61,245 nucleotides of DNA from the NCBI RefSeq assembly GCF_005938385.1, contig NZ_VCRA01000038.1, positions 1 through 61,245 on the forward strand, read 5' to 3'. Shown here piece after piece: positions 33,885 through 42,788 of this stretch. Position 1 is the stretch's first letter. The number at the start of each line of letters is the position of its first letter. The translations under genes and the position numbers were made by a program. Origin of the DNA: Paenibacillus mesophilus. Its GTDB lineage: Bacteria; Bacillota; Bacilli; Paenibacillales; NBRC-103111. Below the pieces are notes generated by a model, which saw only the letters and a program-made list of their open reading frames with translations, ran no database searches and was not told where the DNA came from.

Positions 33885-34010
33885 ATGTCCGGTTTGTTGG
33901 GGGGCTTCAGTTGCGGAGGTAGCTGTGGAGGCTTCGGCGCATTTACCAGCACAGGCGTAATCCTTGTTCTCTTCATCCTGCTGGTCATCGTTTCGAGGGC
34001 ATTTATTTAA
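33885..34010 (+). CDS. 41-residue YjcZ-like peptide
   Basis: A small gene with an ideal AGGAGGTGA site. The product starts MSGLLGGFSCGGSCGGFGAF and ends in a membrane helix, VILVLFILLVIVSRAF, the exact shape of YjcZ-family sporulation peptides (Gly-rich head, one helix). It is placed between the two YcaO halves of the azole-peptide cluster on the opposite strand. Its head has Cys-Gly-Gly-Phe-like units resembling those in the peptide precursor, so a second substrate is a possible but less likely reading. Confidence 0.8.
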   Translation: MSGLLGGFSCGGSCGGFGAFTSTGVILVLFILLVIVSRAFI

Positions 34011-34031
34011 TTCCTCGTGCGCATCGGCTCA

Positions 34032-34076
34032 AAGCAAAAGCTGGCATCGGCGTCCATGTCGAGTCAGCTTTTCTTT
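34032..34076. terminator. Terminator after the YjcZ-like gene
   Basis: AAAAGCTG and CAGCTTTT (about 34045-34073) form a stem with T-rich ends on the plus strand. It also sits just past the minus-strand dehydrogenase stop at 34098, so it may serve both genes. Confidence 0.7.
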
Positions 34077-34097
34077 GAATACATATTGCGGCGGCGG

Positions 34098-35666
34098 TCA
34101 GGCATGCAAGCCCCCCTCCAATCTGGAACGATGATGATACGGGCCGATCGGAATTTGGATCAGGCTCGTTTTTCCTTGCGGCGCGATGTCGTAGATCTCG
34201 TCACAGCGATCGGCATGAAATCCGAGCAAGGGGCGGCCTCCCAATCCGGCGGCGGACGCCGCGAGCAGCAGCCGCTGCACGAGGATGCCCGTTTCCATCT
34301 GTTGGATGCGGTATCCCCGGTACCCTAATTCGGGTATTAAAAAGTTTTTGTTGCCCGCCGCATGAAGACAAAGCGGTACTTGGAACAGATTGACGTTGTT
34401 CAAATACATCGCCTGCTGAAGACGATGCCTATGGTCTCCGGGGAATAGCCGCCTTAACGCATGCGTTGCCGCATCGTAACGATACGCCCCGTCCGGTACT
34501 CCCTCGACTTGGTGCATGCAAAGATACAGACTGACACGCGAAGCGGGGTTGTCGCGGGGGCCGTCCAAATCATTGCGATACGTGCAGGAAGCCGTCGCAT
34601 CCTGTAGCAAGGCGCCTGCCTGCTCTGCGGTTACTTTGCCCGCAACGAACTCCGACTCCGGCGAATATCGTTTGCGGCATACGGCGGCCAGATCGTACAT
34701 CGGACGGTCTACTCGGGGCAAGTAGGCTGCGCGGACCCCGCTGTCGGCGTCCGGCGCCGCTCCGGCGCGCCGGAAAGCTCCCGGATATTCGATCATGGAT
34801 GCTTCGTTCATGTGGATCAGCATCGGGTACGGCTTGATGTATCGGGATCGTACATAATGATCGTGGCGGATTTCCTCCAACTGCCGGCATAACTCCGTTG
34901 AGCTGATATTCCCCGATTCGCCGCTCCCGTCCGAAAACCAATCGTCCGCGGGTTCCGCGGAAAGCGGAATGACCGCGTACACGCTCTCCTCCCGATCGGA
35001 CAGCCCGAGCAGACGGTTAACCGCCCGGTCGAGAAATTGGTAGTACACCCTTGCCGCGTACCCGAACCGCTTCGCCGCTTCAAGCGATTGTCCGATCAGG
35101 ACGCCGGCATCCAGCCCTTGCAGCCGGTAGGCGAAATGATTGTACTTGTAGTAATTTTTCCAAAATACGGTCGATACGAAAATAGCGCCGAAACAAGCCG
35201 ATACTTTGCAGCGGTTTCCAAGAGCGCTGGCCAAGAAACTATCATAATCGCCTTCCCGAAGCAGTACGAGCCGGTGATGCGCCGCATCGTAATGGTAAAT
35301 TCCGTCGGGGGCGTCCTTCGTCTTCAGGTACACGTACAGTTCGTTCGGATACAATCCGCCGCCCGAGGGTACGAAGCGGCGGTGCATCTGCATGGGGCGC
35401 GCGGTTGGATCGGCGGCGCAGGAGTGGCTCAATTGAGTCAGCCCGTACGCGTACCACAGCAAATGACCGAGACCGGTCAGGTCGGGCTTCGGGCCCCTTT
35501 CCCGGCCGCCGAGCACAAGAGGCACTTCGGGGGATAACGAAATCGCCGGCAATCCGCGATACAGCTTATAGGCTAGCGGCGCGTCCTCCCAATCGACCTC
35601 CCAGTCAAGCGGTTTGGATCGGGAGGGATCCGCATGAAGATCGCGCAGAAACGATTCCGGACTCAT
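34098..35666 (-). CDS. SagB-type azoline dehydrogenase with two nitroreductase halves
   Basis: 522 residues made of two nitroreductase-like halves. The first has LLWYAYGLTQ, RRFVPSGGGLYPNELYVYL and GIYHYDAAHHRLVLL. The second has ASRVSLYLCMHQVEGVPDGAYRYD and RIQQMETGILVQRLLLAASAAGLG. SagB-type enzymes use FMN to oxidise azolines to thiazoles/oxazoles in TOMM peptides. The ATG at 35666 (MSPESFL) has GAGGAGGGT upstream; the longer open frame overlaps the preceding gene and is rejected. It lies 26 bp after YcaO paralogue 1, in one operon with it. Confidence 0.9.
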   Translation of the reverse strand: MSPESFLRDLHADPSRSKPLDWEVDWEDAPLAYKLYRGLPAISLSPEVPLVLGGRERGPKPDLTGLGHLLWYAYGLTQLSHSCAADPTARPMQMHRRFVPSGGGLYPNELYVYLKTKDAPDGIYHYDAAHHRLVLLREGDYDSFLASALGNRCKVSACFGAIFVSTVFWKNYYKYNHFAYRLQGLDAGVLIGQSLEAAKRFGYAARVYYQFLDRAVNRLLGLSDREESVYAVIPLSAEPADDWFSDGSGESGNISSTELCRQLEEIRHDHYVRSRYIKPYPMLIHMNEASMIEYPGAFRRAGAAPDADSGVRAAYLPRVDRPMYDLAAVCRKRYSPESEFVAGKVTAEQAGALLQDATASCTYRNDLDGPRDNPASRVSLYLCMHQVEGVPDGAYRYDAATHALRRLFPGDHRHRLQQAMYLNNVNLFQVPLCLHAAGNKNFLIPELGYRGYRIQQMETGILVQRLLLAASAAGLGGRPLLGFHADRCDEIYDIAPQGKTSLIQIPIGPYHHRSRLEGGLHA

Positions 35667-35692
35667 TGTATACCCTCCTCGGGCAAAGTTCC

Positions 35693-37636
35693 TTAAGGAA
35701 ACGGGTGGGGATGCGGATTGAGCTGTTCTCTGAGAAGCGGCCGCTTGAAATAGCCGAGTTCCGCGGGAACGGTCAGCACCCTCTTCAATCCTTCCACTCG
35801 GACAAGGTGATGACCGAACGTCATCGGCATCATCCCCGGGATCAGCACCTTCACGCAATGCAGTCCGTCGCGTCTCAATTCCGGAGCTGTCTGGTCCACG
35901 ACGATCACTTCAAGATCGAGCTTTCGAAACCGCAGCAGAATATCGTTCAAGTCGTCCGTAAGGTCGGCATGGCGCGGCGCCGGTTTGAACTCCTCCCCGA
36001 ACGTACGAAGAGGGCGGTCCTCTTCGAGCAGAAATCGGAGCCGTTCCTGCGCCTGCGGCAAGCTGTACAATAAGGAATGATCCTCCATTACCCGGACCAA
36101 CATCGGATCTTGATACATCCGCTCATACTCGGCACGGTTCGCTTCGAATTTATCGTCAAGCGTCAGCATCATCCCCGACAATTCATGAACCGCGCTCTTC
36201 ACCGCCCTTACCGGATCCAGATGCGCTCCCGCTATGCAGATGAGGTTTACTCCATTCGGCTTCCTGTTCTTCGCTACGGCCCACACGCAAGGTATCCCGC
36301 TCTCCATAGTCGCGTTGTAGAACAACAGATCGAACCCGCCCACGGCCTGCACACGGCTTATCATCAGATCCAATTCCCGGTCGTCCGCAGAGCCGGGATC
36401 GAGGCGCGGGAGCGGCAGTTGCGCATACCAGGTTAACAGGAATGCGTCCCGCTCCACCACTTCCATAATGCCGTGGAAAATAGCCTCCTCCAAGCTGCCG
36501 CCCAACGCGCAGCCGTTCGACGTCTCATAGACGAATCCCCCCGCGCAGCTCGAACTGTAATAGGCCAGCAGCTGCGGCACCAGGATCGGGCGCTCCTGCA
36601 AAAACGAATACCCCCACACCCAATCAAGCGGCTGATCGGGATCGAACGGAGTGAACGGAAAACCGGGCCGTTCATATTGTTCCTTGGCATACAGCCCTAC
36701 TCGGGCAGGATCGAGCGCCCGGTCCGCCAAGTTGCGGTAGCTGTCGCGGATCACCGTCCGCTTGCCGCGGGGAGCCATGCCGCAATGCCGCTCCAACCCT
36801 TCCATGATGGCGGTAAGCTCGCTATCCGCGTAAGAGTGCGTTCGGCCTGCCGTTGCTTCATCGTAGCCGAATAAAGGGAGATTTACGCTGACATCGGCAA
36901 AAGGCGATACAAGGTCCAACATTTTTCCATTCAAAAACCCGATCCGGTAGTCTAAATACCGCTCCGCCAAAACGGTCTTAAACTCTCCCAGGGAACGGCT
37001 GCGGTAGCTGTTCCCGCCGATCTTCGGACTCGATCGGAGAGCAATCCGAGCCGCATCCTGCGAATCGTCGGGCGTCCTTCCGCAAACCGCGCATAGCGAA
37101 TCCGGCAAGCAGAAATGGCTCGTGCATCTCAGCGTCTTCATATCCAATACATACATCCGTTCTTCGGTACGGGATCGGGCGCCGTGCAATACGTTCTTCG
37201 ATTCCGCAGCCAGCAGGCATGCCATGTGGGACAGTCCGGCGCACGATGCCCAGACGTCGCTTTGCGGACCCCCGGTCTCGGCCAGCAGCTGCCGCAGCCT
37301 CCACATCTCCTTCCGATCGCGCCCCGCCATCAGGCTGCGGGTATCCGCGCATTGGGAGCACCCTGCCGTTCCCGGACGAACGAGCGGCCCGACTATGCCT
37401 TCGCCGAATGCGAGAAAGCCCCGCAGCCAGGGGATTCCCGCTTGCCGCATAACGTCTTCCGCCTTGCGGTGAACGGAGGGATGCCAGGCATCGTGCAGAA
37501 CTAACGCGAAAACCGCCGCTTTCGGCACACCGGCCTCGAGACTTCGGATACGTACGATTTCACAGGAGTCGAGAAGTTCCCGGCACGCCAAGTCTGCCAA
37601 TCTCCCTTCCCCGACAACGGCTACGACTCCATTCAT
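35693..37636 (-). CDS. YcaO-type azoline-forming cyclodehydratase, paralogue 1
   Basis: 647 residues, same order as the gene at 31783-33735: an N-terminal part with GCSQCADT and LCAVCG (possible zinc site), then a YcaO domain. ATP/metal acids are seen in SYADSELTAIMEGLERHCG, GGSLEEAIFHGIMEVVERDAF and VKSAVHELSGM. The C-terminus is PHPHPFP. Together with the ThiF-like protein it should bind the precursor leader and cyclise Cys/Ser side chains. Its start overlaps the stop of the ThiF-like gene by 4 bp, so it is made in step with it. This copy is probably the main cyclodehydratase. Confidence 0.92.
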   Translation of the reverse strand: MNGVVAVVGEGRLADLACRELLDSCEIVRIRSLEAGVPKAAVFALVLHDAWHPSVHRKAEDVMRQAGIPWLRGFLAFGEGIVGPLVRPGTAGCSQCADTRSLMAGRDRKEMWRLRQLLAETGGPQSDVWASCAGLSHMACLLAAESKNVLHGARSRTEERMYVLDMKTLRCTSHFCLPDSLCAVCGRTPDDSQDAARIALRSSPKIGGNSYRSRSLGEFKTVLAERYLDYRIGFLNGKMLDLVSPFADVSVNLPLFGYDEATAGRTHSYADSELTAIMEGLERHCGMAPRGKRTVIRDSYRNLADRALDPARVGLYAKEQYERPGFPFTPFDPDQPLDWVWGYSFLQERPILVPQLLAYYSSSCAGGFVYETSNGCALGGSLEEAIFHGIMEVVERDAFLLTWYAQLPLPRLDPGSADDRELDLMISRVQAVGGFDLLFYNATMESGIPCVWAVAKNRKPNGVNLICIAGAHLDPVRAVKSAVHELSGMMLTLDDKFEANRAEYERMYQDPMLVRVMEDHSLLYSLPQAQERLRFLLEEDRPLRTFGEEFKPAPRHADLTDDLNDILLRFRKLDLEVIVVDQTAPELRRDGLHCVKVLIPGMMPMTFGHHLVRVEGLKRVLTVPAELGYFKRPLLREQLNPHPHPFP

Positions 37637-39558
37637 CCAGGTTCCCCCTCCCGCAGCACGACGCCGGTCACCGCTAACGGCACCTCTTTCATAAACGGCT
37701 CTACCGCCATATCCGCAATGTGAAGATGTTGATTGTTGCTTGCGAGAACATGCAGGGCTTCCCGCAAAACGGCCGGTTGAACGATTCCTTCGCTTGACGG
37801 CACCGTTATGTGAACAGGCTCCCCTCTGCCCTTCAGCACCGACGAAACTTCCAGCGCTTGGACCGCCCTGCGATCCGGTTCATTTTGCACAGTCAGCAAT
37901 GCCGCTTGCAGCGCGCCCCTGAGCGCCAATGTCAGGTTCAGACCGACGGCGCCGTACCACCGATTACCGACGCCGACCCACATAACCGGGAATCCCGACA
38001 CGTTCTCTTCCACGCCGATCATCGGCGCACCTTGCATCCTCGTCAATGACTGCAAATAATATCGGCATCGATGATCTTCCACCATGCTCCATTGCGCCGG
38101 GACAATAACGGGCTTGCCGTCCGCATGCCGCACGGCCAGCTTCTCGGTCAAGCAGGCCCGGATTCCGCGTGCTACGGCTTCCGCCATCGTCTCCCCGACT
38201 CCGATGCCGACAAAATGCTTCCCATCGGTCATCGTGCCGGCCAATCGCGACACATAGGCCTCGATCCCGGTAAGTCCCGCCTCCCGCCGCGCTTCCTCAT
38301 GCGTGAAACCGTTACATACCGTTTCAGGCAGTAACTCGGCCGGCCCCCCCGACAGCGGATCAACCGCTTGAACGCGACACTGGGATAAGGGAAGCTGTCT
38401 CAAATCCCCCTCGTCCCATATATGGAGAATCCCCGTTTGCTTTGACGTCAGCCGGTTTAAATAAGGGAACAGCCCGTTCGGTACGCCGCCCCCGGAGCCG
38501 CCTTCAATCCGTGCCTCCAAATCTTGAATCCATTCGATCGGCATCCGCGCTTCCGCGCTTGCCAGAGGATGCGGCATGACCTTGTGCCAGCTTCCTTCCA
38601 GCGTCTCCAGATCGAGCAAGTACAGCGAATGCCTGAGCTCCGATTCCACCGCTCCCGTAACCGTCTTAAACAGCTCGAACACGATTACATTCGCAAGCAT
38701 CGCACCCGCCGTGGAGGAGAACCGGTGCACCTCCGGGTCTTTATAAACTTCCGGCCAATGGATTCGTCGCCATGCCGATTCCCAGCATGCCCCGGATTCC
38801 GGATGTACAAGCGGACCCGCCATTCCGGTCTGATGAACGATCATGGCGGGCAGAAGCATCTTCCGCTCTTCTCTGCATGCTTTTTGAAGCATCCGGATCT
38901 CCTCGATATCCCCGTCACGGGAAACATACAAAATGGATTCGTAAGGGCGAACAAGCTCCCGCCAAGCAGCCGCTCCTTGACCCGGCAAAGCGACCTCCAG
39001 CACGTCCGCCTCGGCATCCGTTTGTTTGGCATGCTCCGTCAGCTGCGCCAAACGCTGTCGGTTCGTGGATGCCGGATCCGTAATCAGCACGTGAAACTTG
39101 GGAAGTCCGGACTCGAGCAGAGCCGACACCAATGACATGAAAAAGGGGCCCGAACCTACCGCCAGTACGCCGGCCTTGCGATAACCTTGAAACCGATACG
39201 CTCCGGAATGGCCGAAGCTGTCCAAAAAAGCGATTTGCGAGCCGTATTTATGCAGGATGTCGTCCGGCAGCCGATGCGGCGCATCTTGGCTCACATCCCT
39301 GGCAAAGCCTTTGTCCAGCAGCACCTCCGCAATTTCATACACCCGATCCCGGTATGGCGCCGACAAACCGTCCGTTATTTGGGCGAGCGTGTTCTCCCCA
39401 TTGAACACGGGAACCAACTTCTCGACCCATCGATCGATCATCTCGCCTTCCATACGAAAAGTACCCACGTTGTTCCGGAAGTAGACGCCTTCCGGAACCG
39501 GGAGAAAAAATGTGTCCCCGTTTACTTTCAACCGCGCAGCCGGTGTCAAATGACCCAT
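37633..39558 (-). CDS. ThiF-like azole-peptide maturation protein (leader-binding partner)
   Basis: 641 residues. It begins MGHLTPAARLKVNGDTFFLP, then PEGVYFRNNVGTFRMEGEMID, matching the putative thiazole-containing bacteriocin maturation family. The early part is the precursor-leader-binding wing (RRE type), and the middle is an E1/ThiF-like Rossmann region (GVLAVGSGPFFMSLVSALLE). This is the C-protein that presents the precursor to YcaO. The ATG at 39558 has GGAGGAGG upstream and the family's normal N-terminus; the ATG at 39609 has only a weak site. It follows the precursor gene after an attenuator. Confidence 0.9.
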   Translation of the reverse strand: MGHLTPAARLKVNGDTFFLPVPEGVYFRNNVGTFRMEGEMIDRWVEKLVPVFNGENTLAQITDGLSAPYRDRVYEIAEVLLDKGFARDVSQDAPHRLPDDILHKYGSQIAFLDSFGHSGAYRFQGYRKAGVLAVGSGPFFMSLVSALLESGLPKFHVLITDPASTNRQRLAQLTEHAKQTDAEADVLEVALPGQGAAAWRELVRPYESILYVSRDGDIEEIRMLQKACREERKMLLPAMIVHQTGMAGPLVHPESGACWESAWRRIHWPEVYKDPEVHRFSSTAGAMLANVIVFELFKTVTGAVESELRHSLYLLDLETLEGSWHKVMPHPLASAEARMPIEWIQDLEARIEGGSGGGVPNGLFPYLNRLTSKQTGILHIWDEGDLRQLPLSQCRVQAVDPLSGGPAELLPETVCNGFTHEEARREAGLTGIEAYVSRLAGTMTDGKHFVGIGVGETMAEAVARGIRACLTEKLAVRHADGKPVIVPAQWSMVEDHRCRYYLQSLTRMQGAPMIGVEENVSGFPVMWVGVGNRWYGAVGLNLTLALRGALQAALLTVQNEPDRRAVQALEVSSVLKGRGEPVHITVPSSEGIVQPAVLREALHVLASNNQHLHIADMAVEPFMKEVPLAVTGVVLREGEPG

Positions 39559-39655
39559 CTCTTTCCTCCTCCGCGAAAGATTCGGCTTTTTCTGCAATAT
39601 CCGTTTCATCGTTATCCTATGTATGTAGATTTGTCCCTCATGTCATGGGGATAAA

Positions 39656-39690
39656 GAAAAACCCCTGCAAGCGCAAAGCCTGTGCAGGGG
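39656..39690 (-). terminator. Attenuator between precursor and maturation genes
   Basis: CCCCTGCA (39662-39669) pairs with TGCAGGGG (39683-39690). On the minus strand a TTTTT run follows. Partial read-through would give much more precursor than enzyme mRNA, a usual peptide-cluster design. Confidence 0.85.
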
Positions 39691-39711
39691 CAACACTCGA
39701 TTCCGTCTAAC

Positions 39712-40023
39712 TTACCGTCCGCAATGATGGTGGCAAAAACCGCCGCAACGATGGCCAAAACCGCCGCAATGTAAACCGCCGCAAAAACCGCCGCAAACGC
39801 CGCTGCAAAAGCCGCTGCAAAAGACGCCGCAAAAACCGCCGCAAAAGCCGCTGCAGAACCCGCTGCAAAGACCGATTCCAACGCATAATCTTGCCGGGTC
39901 CGCCGGATTTTGACCGGCCGGATATGGAGCCGCCGGATAATACTGCTGATTCCAAGGCGTCATTTGACCGGCCTGAAATTGGTTTACGCTCAACTGCTCG
40001 AGTTCATTTTGGATTCCACTCAT
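39712..40023 (-). CDS. Heterocycloanthracin/sonorensin-type azole peptide precursor
   Basis: 103 residues. Leader (about 1-46): MSGIQNELEQLSVNQFQAGQ, then MTPWNQQYYP, resembling the leader of heterocycloanthracin-type precursors. Core (47-103): 13 Cys and 4 Ser among Gly and Phe. Eight Cys (53, 57, 61, 65, 69, 73, 77, 81) stand at exact 4-residue spacing in units like CSGF and CGGF, and the tail GGFCHHHCGR has three His. The Cys/Ser are the sites for thiazole/oxazole formation, giving a probable antibacterial peptide. ATG after GGAGGTAATAACAA. It is the first gene of the minus-strand biosynthetic operon. Confidence 0.93.
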   Translation of the reverse strand: MSGIQNELEQLSVNQFQAGQMTPWNQQYYPAAPYPAGQNPADPARLCVGIGLCSGFCSGFCGGFCGVFCSGFCSGVCGGFCGGLHCGGFGHRCGGFCHHHCGR

Positions 40024-40133
40024 TTGTTATTACCTCCGTTTTTTATGATCGCGGATAATGGTTGAATAAGAGTTTGAACGGTATCGATTCATGCTTTCAA
40101 CTTATGGCGAATGCTCCGCTCTTGTTACTGATG

Positions 40134-40157
40134 AAAACGCCCATATTTTGGGCGTTT
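40134..40157. terminator. AAAACGCCC/GGGCGTTT hairpin
   Basis: A stem of eight base pairs (40134-40142 with 40150-40157), A-rich left and T-rich right. It lies upstream of the precursor gene and downstream of cysK. Confidence 0.6.
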
Positions 40158-40186
40158 GTACCAAAAGAAGCTGTTCAACAAAAAAA

Positions 40187-40212
40187 AGAAGCTGCCGTTT
40201 GGCTAGCTTCTT
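40187..40212 (-). terminator. AAGAAGCT/AGCTTCTT hairpin with long A run
   Basis: On the minus strand the stem is followed by a T run (40180-40187). It is a second stop signal between cysK and the precursor. Confidence 0.7.
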
Positions 40213-40249
40213 CAGCAAGTGTTATTTAAATTTCATCGTGCTAAAAACA

Positions 40250-40275
40250 GCAAAAACCGGCCGCGGGGGCCGGTT
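40250..40275 (-). terminator. Terminator of cysK
   Basis: AACCGGCC (40255-40262) pairs with GGCCGGTT (40268-40275). On the minus strand T residues follow, directly after the cysK stop. Confidence 0.8.
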
Positions 40276-40292
40276 ATGCCTTACTATTCGAT

Positions 40293-41213
40293 TCAAAAAA
40301 TGTCCATGCTCAAGTAACGTTCGCCCGTATCCGGAGCGATGCACAGCACACGCTTCCCTTTGCCCAGCCGGCGGGCGACTTGAAGTGCCGTCCAGACGGT
40401 AGCGCCCGCAGAGGGCCCGACCAGAATGCCTTCGAGCGCCGCCAATTGCTGCGTGGTCCGGATTGCGTCCTCGTCGGCAACCTGTACGATTTCGTCGTAT
40501 ACGTCCGTATTGAGAATTTTCGGGATAAAACCCGGGCTAGTCCCGACGAGCTTGTGCGGTCCGGGCTGGCCGCCGGACAGTACCGGCGATCCTTTCGGCT
40601 CGACGACATAGATACGGATGCCCGGTATATGCTCGCGAAGCACTTCCCCCGTCCCCGTAATCGTTCCGCCCGTACCTGAGGAAGCTACGAACGCATCCAG
40701 CTTCCCTTCCGTCTGCTCGATAATTTCCAAAGCCGTCGTCACCCGATGAATATCCGGATTGGCCGGATTCTCGAATTGCTGGGGAATGAAGCTGCCCGGA
40801 ATTTGGGTCTGCAGCTCCATCGCTTTGGCGATCGCCCCCGGCATCCGCTGGGCAGCCGGCGTCAGCACGACCTCGGCTCCGTACGCCTTCAAGATGTTGA
40901 TCCGTTCCTTCGACATGTTGTCCGGCATGACGAGAATGGCACGGTAGCCTTTCGCCGCCGCGTTCATCGCGAGTCCGATTCCGGTATTGCCGCTCGTCGG
41001 CTCGATGATCGTCGCTCCCGGAGCAATTTTGCCGTCCTTCTCCGCCTGCTCGATCAGATTAAAGGCCGCGCGGTCTTTCACGCTGCGGCTCGGATTGAAA
41101 TATTCCAGCTTGACGTAAACTTCGGCATCGTTCTCCCCGACGAGCCGGTTAATCCGGACGGCCGGCGTGTCGCCGATCAGCTCCGTTACGCTTTGAACCA
41201 TTTTCTTATTCAT
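40293..41213 (-). CDS. cysK: Cysteine synthase (O-acetylserine sulfhydrylase)
   Basis: 306 residues from the ATG at 41213 (MNKKMVQSVTELIGDTPAV). PLP enzyme making cysteine from O-acetylserine and sulfide. The PLP Lys is Lys46 in NPSRSVKDRAA; the substrate loop is EPTSGNTGIGLAM; the PLP phosphate is held by SSGTGGTITG; the C-terminal GPSAGA is typical. A G-rich site lies somewhat far upstream of the chosen ATG, so the precise start is uncertain. It is a housekeeping gene, but it sits next to a Cys-rich peptide cluster and could supply cysteine for it; that link is speculative. Confidence 0.95.
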   Translation of the reverse strand: MNKKMVQSVTELIGDTPAVRINRLVGENDAEVYVKLEYFNPSRSVKDRAAFNLIEQAEKDGKIAPGATIIEPTSGNTGIGLAMNAAAKGYRAILVMPDNMSKERINILKAYGAEVVLTPAAQRMPGAIAKAMELQTQIPGSFIPQQFENPANPDIHRVTTALEIIEQTEGKLDAFVASSGTGGTITGTGEVLREHIPGIRIYVVEPKGSPVLSGGQPGPHKLVGTSPGFIPKILNTDVYDEIVQVADEDAIRTTQQLAALEGILVGPSAGATVWTALQVARRLGKGKRVLCIAPDTGERYLSMDIF

Positions 41214-41282
41214 GAGATGTACGTTCCCCCTGCCTTTACACTTATGTCCGTACATCCATTATAACACAAATTCATTGTAACG

Positions 41283-42620
41283 TTATCGGGATTTGCCGGA
41301 TTGAGCATGGGTCAGCTTGTTCCGCATAAGCGCCCAGGCGAGCAGCGGGGAGCTGCCGACACCGAGCAGCAGCCAATTGATCGCTGCAGGAGCCGTAGTC
41401 CACGATACTACGATAATAAATACGATCGTGCCGAACATTCTGCCGAAATTGAGTCCCAGCTCCCGAAGCACGACGTATTCCACCCGATGCTCGGCACTTT
41501 CCCGGTCCCGGCCGATAATATCGAACACCGAAGACGTCATGGGAATCGTGTAGAGAGGGATGAACAGCGCCACTCCGATCCCGAATAAAAGCAGCGTCGT
41601 ATAGTTGACCCGCCAGAAAAAAGGCAGAATGACGACGATCATCATGATCACGCCGGTAAGCATTCCCCATTTGCGGTAAGCCGGCTTCAGCCATTTCCCC
41701 ACCACGTAGAAGCTGACCAGCGCAACGGCGGACGTAACGAGCGAGAAGTTGCCGATTCGCATCTCGTTGCTGGTGGCGATATAAACCATAAGCCCGATCA
41801 AAAATCCGAACACGCCTTCGCGGATGCCTTGGGCGATCAGCGCGGCAAACACCCGCTTCCAAGGGCCGTCCCGCTTCGTCAAGCTGCGATAGCCATGAGT
41901 CCATTCATATTTGCCGGACACTTTGCGTTTCTTCAGAAAGAAGCTGAATACGACACCGACAACGAAAACCGCAAGCGATATCGCGAAAATAAGCCGATAT
42001 CCGCTCGTCCCCGGCAGCCGTGTAATGAGCCAGCCGGAAATCCACGGAGCGATCATGCCTGCGCCCGAGCCGAGCAGACCGGCCCATCCGTTGAACCGGT
42101 CCCGGTTGTCCGCCGACGTCACTTCGAAATAGACGACATTGAACGCGAGCCAGAAAAAACCGGATGACAGCCCCTGGACGATCCCGAGCAGCCACACGTA
42201 TTCGACGGCCTGCTGCTGCAAGAGCAGCACGATCGAATAAAAAAGCGCGGCAACGGCAACTCCGAGCCGCAAGCTGTGCATTTTGTTGTGCTCCTTCACC
42301 CATTTGCCCGCAAGCCAGAACGTAAGCCCCATCGTCACTTGATGGGCGAAGGCGAACCAGCCGATCAAGGCGAAATCGCTTTTCGCCTTCCACAAATAGA
42401 CATTGACGAACGTACCGGACAAAGCGTTGGCCGCGGCAAACAACCCGCTCACGATAAGCAGGAGCCACGTTTGCGAATCGAAGCCCGCTTTTGCTTTCAT
42501 CGGCGAATCCCGGTTATGGAAATAACCTTCGCTCTTATCGGGCGCAGCCGATCCGCCGGCCATGCCCGGTTTCTTCTCCCGGGCCGCCGTATTCCCGTAA
42601 CGATTATTCTCCCGCTGCAT
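41283..42620 (-). CDS. MFS transporter, 12 helices
   Basis: 445 residues. A hydrophilic N-terminal tail of about 35 residues is followed by about 12 membrane helices, with AGKWVKEHNKMHSLRLGVA at the cytoplasmic loop 2-3 and a central loop FLKKRKVSGKYEWTHGYRS. The family moves small solutes with a proton or ion; the substrate is unclear. The ATG at 42620 has GGTGAGG upstream. It is a possible but unproven exporter for the nearby azole peptide. Confidence 0.85.
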   Translation of the reverse strand: MQRENNRYGNTAAREKKPGMAGGSAAPDKSEGYFHNRDSPMKAKAGFDSQTWLLLIVSGLFAAANALSGTFVNVYLWKAKSDFALIGWFAFAHQVTMGLTFWLAGKWVKEHNKMHSLRLGVAVAALFYSIVLLLQQQAVEYVWLLGIVQGLSSGFFWLAFNVVYFEVTSADNRDRFNGWAGLLGSGAGMIAPWISGWLITRLPGTSGYRLIFAISLAVFVVGVVFSFFLKKRKVSGKYEWTHGYRSLTKRDGPWKRVFAALIAQGIREGVFGFLIGLMVYIATSNEMRIGNFSLVTSAVALVSFYVVGKWLKPAYRKWGMLTGVIMMIVVILPFFWRVNYTTLLLFGIGVALFIPLYTIPMTSSVFDIIGRDRESAEHRVEYVVLRELGLNFGRMFGTIVFIIVVSWTTAPAAINWLLLGVGSSPLLAWALMRNKLTHAQSGKSR

Positions 42621-42736
42621 GAGCCTCACCTGTATGCTTGAATTGCCACACCGGAAACGCTTTGGCGTATGCGGCTTCTTATACCATTCCCCAAAGCAAG
42701 CAATCAAATCCATATCCCGTTCCAAGCCCCGCAAAA

Positions 42737-42764
42737 CAAAAAAAGCCCCACGCATAGTGGAGCT
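42737..42764 (-). terminator. Terminator after zinc-ribbon gene
   Basis: GCCCCAC...GTGGAGC type hairpin (42745-42763), with seven or more A on the left giving a T run on the minus strand. Confidence 0.8.
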
Positions 42765-42788
42765 TCGCTCAAACTTTCACCGAACGGA

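Noticed and set aside
33885..34010. 41-aa peptide as the main azole precursor
   Set aside because: Its C-terminal half is a clear membrane helix and the shape fits YjcZ; the 103-aa gene at 39712 has the leader and polycysteine core.
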